Positions 1 through 6,482 of a stretch of DNA of 14,038 nt are shown here, one piece after another (the stretch's first letter is position 1; the number at the start of each line of letters is the position of its first letter). Where the stretch lies: assembly GCA_910585625.1 (NCBI GenBank), contig CAJUFQ010000034.1:1-14038 (forward strand). Reading direction: 5' to 3'. The DNA is from an uncultured Lachnospiraceae bacterium (GTDB taxonomy: Bacteria > Bacillota > Clostridia > Lachnospirales > Lachnospiraceae). The position numbers were made by a program, and so were the translations under genes. The notes under the pieces are model-generated. The model did not search any database. It saw only the letters and a program-made list of their open reading frames with translations, and had not been told where the DNA came from.

Positions 1-3
1 TGT

Positions 4-9
4 CTCCTT
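4..9 (-). promoter_or_regulatory. Shine-Dalgarno site of a gene beginning beyond the left edge
   Basis: Read on the minus strand, the first bases give AAAAAGGAGACA, a strong ribosome binding site (AAGGAG) that runs off the window. A minus-strand gene probably starts a few bases past the edge, downstream of the purine permease. A 7-bp inverted repeat (AGGGGCA at 20-26, TGCCCCT at 46-52) lies just before it and could be a weak terminator or attenuator, but no U-run follows on the minus strand. The gene itself cannot be seen. Confidence 0.4.
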
Positions 10-104
10 TTTACCTATCAGGGGCAAAAATCGTTATTTCCCGACTGCCCCTTTTGAACGAGTAACTATATTCGTGCGGGCGTCCGCCGTTTTCTTTGTT
101 GTTT

Positions 105-1478
105 TTACAAGAATATATATTTTGCCACGAATAAAATGGTAAGGATATACATAAGTATGCTGATTTTCTTTTCCTTTGCCTTGCCGGTAATCAGGTTTAC
201 TAACGTCCAGGAAATCACACCGATAGCGATTCCCTCGGAAATGCTGTAAGCAAGCGGCATGGCAATGATGCACAGGAATGCCGGGATAGCATCCGTCATG
301 TCTGTAAAGTCGATCTTTGCCACAGAACCCATCATGTAGAATCCCACGATAACCAGGGCCGGTGCGATGGCGAAGCTGGGAATGCTTAAGAATAATGGGG
401 AGAAGATTACGGATAACAGGAACAGCACGCCAGTCACCAGGGAGGTCAGGCCGGTGCGTCCGCCGGCAGTCACGCCGGAAGCGCTCTCCACATAAGTCGT
501 GGTGGTGGAAGTTCCGAAGATTGCGCCCACACAGGTTGCAATCGCGTCCGACAAAAGGGCAGGGCGGATGCGGGGCAGCTTGCCGTCCTTGTCAAGCATG
601 TCCGCTTTGGAGGAAACGCCGATTAAGGTACCCAAGGTATCGAACAGATCCACGAACAGGAAGGAGAACATGATGACGATGAAGTCTCCGATTTTGACTG
701 CGCTGAAATCAACCCCGGTAAATACCGCGCCGAATGTATCTTTCAAAGATGAGAAATCAAGGCTCACAATTCCGGCAGGGATTGTGGAGTACATGCCGGC
801 GTCAGGGTTCGGCACATAAACGCCGATCATTTCACAGATGATGCCCAGTACCCAGGTGGCAAGGATGCCAATCAGGATGCCGCCCTTTATGTTTTTTGCC
901 AGAAGGATGGCAGTGATCAGGATGCCGATCAGAGCCAGGATGGCGCCAACCCCTACGGAACGGAACGTATCGCCCTTAAACGTCTGGTAGGTTACCAGCG
1001 TGGAAGGGTTGGACACGATGAGCTTGGCGTCCTGCAGGCCGATAAATGCGATGAATAAACCAATTCCTACGCTGACAGCCGCTTTTAAAGTAGTGGGAAT
1101 TGCATTGAAGATTGCTTCACGCACATTTGTGAGCGACAGCACGATAAAAATGACACCTTCCACGAATACTGCGAGCAGCGCTAACTGCCAAGAATAGCCC
1201 ATGCCGATGACTACGGAGTAGGCAAAGTAGGCATTCAGGCCCATACCCGGCGCCAGTGCAAATGGGTAATTTGCCAGCAGCGCCATCAAAAGCGTGCCCA
1301 CGAAAGAGGCCAGCGCCGTGGCAATCATCACGGCATTGGGATTCATGCCGGCTTCGCCCAGGATGCTGGGGTTCACGGCAAGGATGTACGCCATGGTCAT
1401 GAAGGTGGTAAAACCGGCAATGACCTCTGTACGCACAGTCGTGCTGTTGTCTTTCAGCTTGAAAAATTTTTCCAACAT
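105..1478 (-). CDS. NCS2 family purine permease (PbuG/AzgA type)
   Basis: This 457-residue integral membrane protein probably imports hypoxanthine, guanine or adenine by proton symport across the cytoplasmic membrane. It shows hallmarks of the AzgA-like branch of NCS2: an N-terminal TEVIAGFTTFMTMAYI segment (about 17-32), the APGMGLNAYFAY stretch (76-87), the FVDLFDTLGT helix (275-284) and the GTSTTTTYVESASGV substrate-site motif (322-336). The full set of hydrophobic helices is present, and the length is normal for B. subtilis PbuG/PbuO relatives. The ATG at 1478 follows AAAGGAGAG at good spacing. It is divergent from the metal exporter. Its leader is only about 50 nt, so there is no room for a purine riboswitch. 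The exact purine cannot be assigned from sequence. Confidence 0.92.
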   Translation of the reverse strand: MLEKFFKLKDNSTTVRTEVIAGFTTFMTMAYILAVNPSILGEAGMNPNAVMIATALASFVGTLLMALLANYPFALAPGMGLNAYFAYSVVIGMGYSWQLALLAVFVEGVIFIVLSLTNVREAIFNAIPTTLKAAVSVGIGLFIAFIGLQDAKLIVSNPSTLVTYQTFKGDTFRSVGVGAILALIGILITAILLAKNIKGGILIGILATWVLGIICEMIGVYVPNPDAGMYSTIPAGIVSLDFSSLKDTFGAVFTGVDFSAVKIGDFIVIMFSFLFVDLFDTLGTLIGVSSKADMLDKDGKLPRIRPALLSDAIATCVGAIFGTSTTTTYVESASGVTAGGRTGLTSLVTGVLFLLSVIFSPLFLSIPSFAIAPALVIVGFYMMGSVAKIDFTDMTDAIPAFLCIIAMPLAYSISEGIAIGVISWTLVNLITGKAKEKKISILMYILTILFVAKYIFL

Positions 1479-1534
1479 AAATTTACTCTCCTTTTCATAA
1501 AATAGTGATAGACTTAGTCTCCGCCTCAGGGCAT

Positions 1535-1562
1535 ATTATACCATATCTCGGCAAAGAGATAT
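1535..1562 (-). promoter_or_regulatory. Permease promoter with 20-bp operator-like dyad
   Basis: On the minus strand an extended -10 (TGGTATAAT; hexamer at 1535-1540) lies about 57 nt before the permease start. The -35 region is poor. Immediately upstream of the -10, within the promoter spacer, is a perfect inverted repeat: ATATCTC (1543-1549), a 6-nt spacer, GAGATAT (1556-1562). The position suits a repressor operator, and because the spacer is shared with the divergent metal exporter it could affect both genes. The regulator is unknown. Confidence 0.5.
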
Positions 1563-1624
1563 AGTAAAATGTTCCGGCTTGTGATAAAATTACGTAACAG
1601 CTAAGGAAAGAAGGGAGAAGAAAA

Positions 1625-2797
1625 GTGGTCGCTTTATTAACGAATCTGTTCATCAGGAATAAAGAGGACGTGAAGGACCCAAAGGTGCGTCAGGCTTATG
1701 GTATGCTTTGCGGTATAGTAGGGATTGTGCTGAATCTCCTGCTGTTTGCGGGAAAGTTCCTGGCAGGCGCAATCAGCCATTCCATCTCGATTACGGCTGA
1801 CGCGTTCAATAACCTGTCCGATGCAGGTTCTTCGGTGGTGACGCTCGTGGGATTCAAGATGGCAGGGGCAAAACCGGATGTCGACCATCCCTATGGGCAT
1901 GGAAGGATAGAATACATCACGGGGTTTATTGTCTCTGGTGCGATTATCGTCATGGCATTCGAGCTGATAAAAAGCTCGGCCGAGAAAATCATGCATCCGC
2001 AAGCCGTTGATTGCAGCATGTTGTCGGTGGGAATTTTGCTGGCTTCCATCCTGGTGAAGATGTATATGGCATTTTATAATTATAGGATTGGCAGGAAGTT
2101 AGAATCCGCGGCAATGCGCGCGACAGCTACGGACAGCCTCAGTGATACCTGCGCGACGTCAGTCGTCCTCGTTGGGATTGTCATCGGGGAATTGACCGGC
2201 CTTAGGGTAGACGGCTGGTGCGGCGTGCTGGTAGGGATATTTATTTTTTATGCAGGCATTACGGCTGCAAAAGATACGCTGAATCCTCTGCTCGGGCAGC
2301 CGCCTGATGCGGAATTTGTCGCGCAGATTGAGGAGATTGTGCTTGCGCATGAGGAAATCTGCGGGGTGCATGACCTCCTTGTGCATGATTATGGCCCTGG
2401 CAGGTGCATGATTTCCCTGCATGCAGAAGTCCCTGCGGAAGGGAACATTTTAAAGCTTCATGACGTAGTGGACAATGCGGAAATCCGGCTGCAGGAACAG
2501 TTAAATTGCGATGCAGTCATCCATATGGATCCGGTGGTAACAGAAGATACATATATCCTGGAATTGAAGGACACAACGGAAAAAATAATCAAGGCCCTGG
2601 ATCCTGTTTTTACTATGCATGATTTCCGTGTCGTGCCGGGGTATGCCCAGACCAAAATTATCTTTGACGTCGTGGTGCCTTATGGGTATAAGGACAGCGA
2701 CGAAGAGTTGGCAGAAATGATTAAAAATAAGGTGCGGCAGGAGATTGCGGAAAACTGCCTGGCAGTGGTCCGGGTTGATAAGTCTTATGTAAAATAA
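1625..2797 (+). CDS. Cation diffusion facilitator family metal exporter
   Basis: This 390-residue cytoplasmic-membrane antiporter exports a divalent metal ion for proton. The GTG start at 1625 is chosen because AAGGGAG (1611-1617) sits at proper distance. Family marks are the ADAFNNLSD motif in the second helix (58-66), the following DHPYGHGRIEY loop (87-97) and the TDSLSD motif in the fifth helix (169-174). The membrane part ends near residue 215. The aligned metal-site residues are D59/N63 and D170/D174, without the HxxxD pair of zinc exporters, which leans towards Mn(II) or Fe(II) rather than Zn(II); this is inference. The C-terminal cytoplasmic part is long: a ZT_dimer-like domain (about 225-305) is followed by a second, similar segment (about 328-390), so the protein is some 90 residues longer than a minimal CDF. 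Confidence 0.9.
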   Translation: MVALLTNLFIRNKEDVKDPKVRQAYGMLCGIVGIVLNLLLFAGKFLAGAISHSISITADAFNNLSDAGSSVVTLVGFKMAGAKPDVDHPYGHGRIEYITGFIVSGAIIVMAFELIKSSAEKIMHPQAVDCSMLSVGILLASILVKMYMAFYNYRIGRKLESAAMRATATDSLSDTCATSVVLVGIVIGELTGLRVDGWCGVLVGIFIFYAGITAAKDTLNPLLGQPPDAEFVAQIEEIVLAHEEICGVHDLLVHDYGPGRCMISLHAEVPAEGNILKLHDVVDNAEIRLQEQLNCDAVIHMDPVVTEDTYILELKDTTEKIIKALDPVFTMHDFRVVPGYAQTKIIFDVVVPYGYKDSDEELAEMIKNKVRQEIAENCLAVVRVDKSYVK

Positions 2798-2919
2798 CAA
2801 GCGGTATTTGACCATGCATAAATATAAAAAAATATCCCATAATAATACTGAAAAAGTGTCCAATTTTTCCTTAATAAATATCAATCTTTCGTGGAAAATC
2901 CCAGTTTTCACAAACACAC

Positions 2920-2948
2920 TTGAAAAAGCATGGTACATGGGGTATATT
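2920..2948 (+). promoter_or_regulatory. Sigma-A promoter of the HPr-like/DUF6465 pair
   Basis: TTGAAA (2920-2925), a 17-nt spacer and TATATT (2943-2948) make a good vegetative promoter, with transcription expected near 2955, about 50 nt before the HPr-like start. Between the end of the metal exporter (2797) and this promoter the DNA is AT-rich with short weak dyads. No convincing terminator is seen there. Confidence 0.7.
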
Positions 2949-3005
2949 TATTACGGTACAAATACATGAGAAATTGTATGATAGGATTACAGAAAGAGAG
3001 ATAAA

Positions 3006-3260
3006 ATGAGTGAAAAAAAAATTATTGTATCTAATGTAGCGAAAGAGTACAACAACCCGATTGCGGAGTTGGTTCAGGTAGCCTGCCAGTTTGACAGTGA
3101 AATCCGGCTTGAGAGCAACGAAGCAAGAATCAATGCGAAGAGCATTATGGGTATCATGGCATTTAATCCGTCGAAAGGAATGACTGTAAATATAGTGGCT
3201 GATGGAAGCGATGAAGAAGAAGCTTTATTGGCAATGGAGAAATTTTTAGTTTGTCAGTAG
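3006..3260 (+). CDS. HPr-fold protein lacking the catalytic histidine (Crh-like)
   Basis: This 84-residue cytosolic protein is close in length and layout to HPr of the sugar phosphotransferase system. It aligns without gaps to the HPr active-site and Ser46 regions: the active-site turn reads E14-Y15-N16-N17-P18 where HPr has I-H15-A-R17-P18, so the phosphorylated His15 and the supporting Arg17 are both replaced. The regulatory region is intact: K45-S46-I-M-G-I-M matches the HPr kinase/phosphorylase target Ser46. This is the pattern of B. subtilis Crh (Gln at 15, Ser46 kept), which works in catabolite repression with CcpA and not in sugar transport. A signalling role through Ser46 is therefore inferred. 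A start-proximal GAAAGAGAG serves as ribosome site. The next gene follows 24 nt downstream, probably in the same transcript. Confidence 0.85.
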   Translation: MSEKKIIVSNVAKEYNNPIAELVQVACQFDSEIRLESNEARINAKSIMGIMAFNPSKGMTVNIVADGSDEEEALLAMEKFLVCQ

Positions 3261-3284
3261 AAATCATTTAGGAGGAAAACAAAA

Positions 3285-3740
3285 ATGGAAAGCAAGGACA
3301 AGAAAGTAACTTCAACAAAACCAGCAGCCATCAAAGAAGAAGCTGTTGTCAAGGCAGCTGTCAAGGAAGAGCCTGTTGCCAAAGAAGTGAAACCGGCCGA
3401 GGAGCCTGCCGCTGTTAAGGCAGAGAAGAAAGCGGAGCCGGAGAAGAAAGATGTGCAGCCGGAAGCTAAGGAAGCGCCAGCCAAGAAAGGCAAGCCGGGA
3501 AGGAAGCCTGGAAAGACAGCAGCGAAGAAGAAACCCACAGAGCGTGTAGAAGAAGTATACGTGCAGTTCCAGGAACTGGAGATTACGACGAAAGAACTTT
3601 TAGATAAGGCGAAGCAGATATATATTGCCGATGGACACAGGGAGTCTTCCATCAAGTCCCTCCGCCTTTACATCAAGCCGGATGAGCATATGGCCTATTA
3701 TGTAATTAACGATAAAATGACAGGCGGCATTGAGCTGTAG
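3285..3740 (+). CDS. DUF6465 family protein with lysine/alanine-rich tail
   Basis: This 151-residue protein has two parts. Residues 1-85 are low complexity, rich in Lys, Ala, Glu and Pro, like histone-H1-type tails, and include an AT-hook-like GKPGRKPGK (69-77). Residues 88-151 form a compact conserved domain (VYVQFQELEI, GHRESSIKSLRLYIKP, AYYVINDKMTGGIEL) that I recognise as DUF6465, a family typical of Lachnospiraceae whose function is unknown to me. There is no signal peptide or membrane segment. AGGAGG at 3270-3275 gives a strong start. It is co-transcribed with the HPr-like gene and probably followed by the terminator at 3766-3820. Binding of nucleic acid or another polyanion by the basic tail is only an inference. 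Confidence 0.8.
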   Translation: MESKDKKVTSTKPAAIKEEAVVKAAVKEEPVAKEVKPAEEPAAVKAEKKAEPEKKDVQPEAKEAPAKKGKPGRKPGKTAAKKKPTERVEEVYVQFQELEITTKELLDKAKQIYIADGHRESSIKSLRLYIKPDEHMAYYVINDKMTGGIEL

Positions 3741-3765
3741 ATCTGAATATAGAATAGGCAAATGG

Positions 3766-3820
3766 CTGTTGCATGAAACTATCAGCAAATCGCTGGTAAA
3801 TCCTGCAGCAGTTTTTGTTT
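3766..3820 (+). terminator. Probable Rho-independent terminator after the DUF6465 gene
   Basis: CTGTTGCA (3766-3773) pairs with TGCAGCAG (3804-3811) with one G-U wobble, and TTTTTGTTT follows. The 30-nt loop holds a smaller CAGC/GCTG hairpin (3783-3795). It is placed 25 nt after the stop codon. The stem is modest, so confidence is moderate. Confidence 0.5.
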
Positions 3821-3834
3821 ACTTAGAAAGATGC

Positions 3835-3862
3835 CGCTTCACGATTTTTAATCGCCAAAGCG
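3835..3862. repeat. Two-part hairpin upstream of the response regulator
   Basis: An outer stem CGCTT (3835-3839)/AAGCG (3858-3862) encloses an inner stem CGATT (3842-3846)/AATCG (3850-3854) with a 3-nt loop. No T-run follows, so it is not a terminator. It lies in the presumed promoter or leader region of the regulator gene, about 50 nt before the start. It may be an operator or chance. No clear -35/-10 pair was found here. Confidence 0.3.
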
Positions 3863-3913
3863 ACAGCCTTTCCTTAATAGAATAGAAACAATATGCGGAC
3901 TGGGGGAGATAGG

Positions 3914-4585
3914 ATGTACAGATTGTTGATTGTGGAAGACGACGCGGTAATTGCAGGCGCGGTGAAACAACATATGGAGAGTTGGGGATATGAGGCAATT
4001 TGCGTGGAAAATTTTCAGGAAGTGCTGCAGACATTCGTTACGCAAAGCCCCCAGCTTGTACTGATGGACATTTCCCTGCCGTTCTATAACGGCTTCCATT
4101 GGTGTGATGAAATCCGCAAAATTTCTAAAGTCCCCATTATTTTTATCTCTTCTGCCTCCGACAACATGAACATCGTCATGGCAGTGAACATGGGCGGGGA
4201 TGATTTCGTAGCGAAGCCTTTTGACTTAAATGTCCTGCAGGCGAAGGTGCAGGCCCTTTTGCGGCGAACCTACGATTTTGCGGGAGACAGCAAGCTGCTG
4301 GAGCATAAAGGGATGATATTTGATACCGGAAATGGACTCGTGGCTAATGGGGGAGCCAGGGTGGAACTTACCAAGAACGAGATGGGTATTCTGCGGTGTC
4401 TGCTGGAGCAGAAAGGCAGGATTGTCACCAGGGATAAGCTGATGGAGCGGCTGTGGGAGTCTGACAGCTTCATAGACGATAATACGCTGACTGTAAATGT
4501 GGCCAGGCTGAGGAAGAAATTGGAGGAGATAGGGATTCATGATATGGTAAAGACCAGAAAGGGAATTGGTTATGTGGTGGATTAA
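3914..4585 (+). CDS. bceR: Bce-type response regulator (OmpR/PhoB family)
   Basis: This 223-residue cytosolic regulator is predicted to be phosphorylated by the adjacent kinase and to activate the downstream transporter genes. The receiver domain (1-115) has the acidic pair D9/D10, the phosphoacceptor D52 in LVLMDISLP, the S80 switch position and K101 in AKPFD. A winged-helix DNA-binding domain (about 130-222) has the usual VELTKNEMGILRCL and RDKLMERLW segments and ends in RKGIGYVVD. An in-frame ATG lies at 3893, but the start at 3914 is preferred because GGGGGAG (3902-3908) precedes it and the receiver fold begins MYRLLIVEDD. The 3' end overlaps the kinase gene by 14 nt, indicating translational coupling. 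The likely target is the palindrome at 5591-5606. The Bce assignment rests mainly on the four-gene context. Confidence 0.88.
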   Translation: MYRLLIVEDDAVIAGAVKQHMESWGYEAICVENFQEVLQTFVTQSPQLVLMDISLPFYNGFHWCDEIRKISKVPIIFISSASDNMNIVMAVNMGGDDFVAKPFDLNVLQAKVQALLRRTYDFAGDSKLLEHKGMIFDTGNGLVANGGARVELTKNEMGILRCLLEQKGRIVTRDKLMERLWESDSFIDDNTLTVNVARLRKKLEEIGIHDMVKTRKGIGYVVD

Positions 4586-5552
4586 AGCCTATGCAAAGCG
4601 GCACCGCCTGGGCCTTGCGCTGTATGTGGTGTTTGTTGTGACGTTTGCAGTGGTCATGTACCTCTACCAGCTGCCCTTGGAGGCAGTGGGCTACGCCGCC
4701 GGCCTGTGTACGGCCTTCGGCCTGGCAGCCTATTTGGCGGACAGCTTGCGTTACCGCAGGAGAACAGAGCAGCTGGGCTGGCAGTTGGAGGCGGTGAGAA
4801 ATGGCGTGGAGCAATTTCCCAGGCCGTGTGACGAGCAGGAACGCTTATACCAGGAATTGCTGGAGATTTCCAAGCAGGAACGGCTGGCCGAAGTAGCTGC
4901 GCTGATGAAGGAGAAGAAGGACGTTACGGATTATTTTACCATGTGGACCCACCAGATTAAAACGCCGATTGCTGCCATGGGCCTGCTTCTGCAGCAGGAA
5001 GCGTCTGGTGATGAGGCGTATTATAAGCAGCTGCGGCAGATAAAGAGCGAGCTGTTTAAAATTGAGCAGTATGTGGATATGGTGATGCAGTATCTGCGCC
5101 TTACGGACGGCGTGAATGACTTCGTGCTGCGGGAATATGAGCTGGATAGCATAATCCGCCAGGCGTTGCACAAATATGCGCCGATGTTCATCCGCAAAAA
5201 ACTTGCGCTTGTGTACGAGCCTGTGGGCGTGAAGGTTGCGACGGACGAGAAATGGATGGTCTTCGTCTTAGAACAGCTGTTGTCTAATGCCATCAAGTAT
5301 ACCGCGTCCGGGGAAATCCGCATTTATATGGAGAAGGGCTGCCTGGTCGTGGAAGATACCGGCATCGGCATCTTGCCAGAGGATTTGCCGAGGGTTTTTG
5401 ACAAAGGGTATACCGGTTATAATGGCAGGAGCGATAAGAAGGCATCCGGCATCGGGCTGTACCTTGTGCGGCAGATTCTCGTCAGGCTGGGCCATAAGAT
5501 TTTTGCCGAGTCGGAATCGGGAACAGGAACCCGCATGAAGGTACTGTTCTGA
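4572..5552 (+). CDS. bceS: Intramembrane-sensing histidine kinase (BceS-like)
   Basis: This 326-residue membrane kinase has two helices near the N-terminus (about 13-31 and 38-56) joined by only a few residues, so it has no extracellular sensor. Such kinases in Bce systems sense through the transporter. The DHp domain carries H127 in MWTHQIKTP. The catalytic domain has the N-box LLSNAIKYT (N239), EDTGIGI (G1), RVFDKGYTG (F-box) and SGIGLYLV (G2). The ATG at 4572 follows AAAGGGA at good spacing, while an in-frame TTG at 4566 is too close to that site. It overlaps the regulator's stop codon. The reaction is ATP-dependent autophosphorylation and transfer to D52 of the regulator, probably triggered by peptide antibiotic turnover by the adjacent ABC transporter. 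Confidence 0.88.
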   Translation: MWWIKAYAKRHRLGLALYVVFVVTFAVVMYLYQLPLEAVGYAAGLCTAFGLAAYLADSLRYRRRTEQLGWQLEAVRNGVEQFPRPCDEQERLYQELLEISKQERLAEVAALMKEKKDVTDYFTMWTHQIKTPIAAMGLLLQQEASGDEAYYKQLRQIKSELFKIEQYVDMVMQYLRLTDGVNDFVLREYELDSIIRQALHKYAPMFIRKKLALVYEPVGVKVATDEKWMVFVLEQLLSNAIKYTASGEIRIYMEKGCLVVEDTGIGILPEDLPRVFDKGYTGYNGRSDKKASGIGLYLVRQILVRLGHKIFAESESGTGTRMKVLF

Positions 5553-5590
5553 CGGTGAGAGAAAAAGGTGGATCTGTCCATTTTTCCAAT

Positions 5591-5606
5591 CTTACAAGAT
5601 TGTAAG
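5591..5606. promoter_or_regulatory. BceR-like operator
   Basis: A perfect palindrome, CTTACAA-GA-TTGTAAG, contains TTACA-N4-TGTAA. This fits the consensus I know for B. subtilis BceR (TnACA-N4-TGTAA). It lies between the kinase and ATPase genes, centred about 70 nt before the predicted transcription start of the transporter operon. A further half-site TGTAAG occurs exactly 20 bp (two helical turns) downstream at 5621-5626, and a looser GTTAAG at 5632-5637 borders the -35 position. Confidence 0.7.
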
Positions 5607-5607
5607 G

Positions 5608-5656
5608 AAAACGAGGGAAATGTAAGCCAAAGTTAAGGCAGGACATTTCCCGTTTT
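5608..5656. repeat. Long dyad overlapping the transporter promoter
   Basis: GGAAATGT (5616-5623) pairs perfectly with ACATTTCC (5643-5650). After a 2-nt bulge (5614-5615) the stem extends with AAAACG (5608-5613)/CGTTTT (5651-5656). The loop is 19 nt and contains the regulator half-sites. The right arm runs into TTTTTG, so as RNA it could end transcripts arriving from the kinase gene. As DNA it spans the -35 region of the transporter promoter. Confidence 0.5.
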
Positions 5657-5664
5657 TGTATACT
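5636..5664 (+). promoter_or_regulatory. Activator-dependent promoter of the ABC transporter operon
   Basis: TATACT (5659-5664) is a good -10. Seventeen nt upstream the hexamer AGGCAG (5636-5641) is a poor -35, as expected when an OmpR-family activator recruits polymerase. The repeat TGTAAG-N5-GTTAAG (5621-5637) abuts the -35. Transcription should begin near 5671. The leader then carries a 6-bp GC-rich hairpin, CGCTGC-TCAT-GCAGCG (5680-5695), just before the ribosome site AGGAGG (5704-5709). Confidence 0.6.
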
Positions 5665-5714
5665 GTCCTTAGAAACGGCCGCTGCTCATGCAGCGACAGG
5701 AAAAGGAGGATATT

Positions 5715-6482
5715 ATGGCAATATTGGAAGTCAGCAATGTGAAAAAAGTGTATACGACCCGCTTTGGCGGAAATCAAGTTCAGGCATTATCTGATGTGAG
5801 TTTCTCTGTGGAGAAGGGAGAATATGTGGCAATCATGGGGGAATCCGGTTCCGGCAAAACCACCCTTTTGAATATCCTGGCTGCGCTGGATAAGGCGACT
5901 GCCGGGCAAGTGCTGCTAAACGGCAAGAACCTCTCTGCCATCCGTGAGAAGGAGCTGTCTACGTTCCGCAGGCAGAACCTGGGATTCGTCTTTCAGGATT
6001 TTAATCTGCTAGACACCTTCAACATCCAGGACAATATTTTCCTGCCTCTGGTGCTGGCGGGGAAAGGATACCAGGAAATGACGAAACGCCTGACGCCCAT
6101 CGCGGCGAAGCTCGGAATCCAGGAAATCCTCGGCAAATATCCCTATGAGGTGTCGGGAGGGCAGAAGCAGCGCGCGGCTGTGGCGCGCGCATTGATTACG
6201 AACCCGCAGCTGATTCTTGCGGATGAGCCTACCGGGGCGTTGGACTCTAAGGCGGCGGAAGGCCTGCTGTCTATGTTCCAATATATCAACGAGGAGGGGC
6301 AGACTATCCTCATGGTCACTCATTCCATCAAGGCGGCAAGCTGCGCCAAACGAGTGCTGTTTATCAAGGATGGCCAGGTGTTCCACCAGCTTTATAAAGG
6401 CTCCGGCAGCGACGAGGAAATGTACCAGAAAATTTCCGATACGCTGACAGTAATTACGACAGGTGGTGGTCGTCATGAATAG
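5715..6482 (+). CDS. bceA: Bce-type ABC transporter ATPase
   Basis: This 255-residue cytosolic nucleotide-binding subunit pairs with the adjacent permease to release or remove cell-wall-active peptides. It has Walker A GESGSGKTT (42-50), the Q-loop in FVFQDFNLLD (Q94), the ABC signature VSGGQKQR (146-153), Walker B with LILADEPTGALD (166-177) and the switch His in VTHS (H203), all intact. It belongs to the MacB/LolD-like family. The ATG at 5715 follows AGGAGG at 5704-5709; an upstream in-frame ATG at 5688 lies before that site and inside the leader hairpin, so it is rejected. A short glycine-containing tail (GGGRHE) ends the protein, and its last 8 nt overlap the permease start. Confidence 0.93.
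   Translation: MAILEVSNVKKVYTTRFGGNQVQALSDVSFSVEKGEYVAIMGESGSGKTTLLNILAALDKATAGQVLLNGKNLSAIREKELSTFRRQNLGFVFQDFNLLDTFNIQDNIFLPLVLAGKGYQEMTKRLTPIAAKLGIQEILGKYPYEVSGGQKQRAAVARALITNPQLILADEPTGALDSKAAEGLLSMFQYINEEGQTILMVTHSIKAASCAKRVLFIKDGQVFHQLYKGSGSDEEMYQKISDTLTVITTGGGRHE

Noticed and set aside
20..52. Terminator of the purine permease
   Set aside because: The AGGGGCA/TGCCCCT dyad has a 19-nt loop and no T-run on the minus strand, so it was not called as a terminator.
1567..1582. PurR box (minus strand AAGCCGGAACATT)
   Set aside because: It matches about 10 of 13 consensus positions but stands alone; PurR normally needs two inverted boxes, and PurR control is not established for this lineage.
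1479..1624. Purine riboswitch upstream of the permease
   Set aside because: The leader from the -10 to the start is only about 55 nt and has none of the paired-stem and loop pattern of the purine aptamer.
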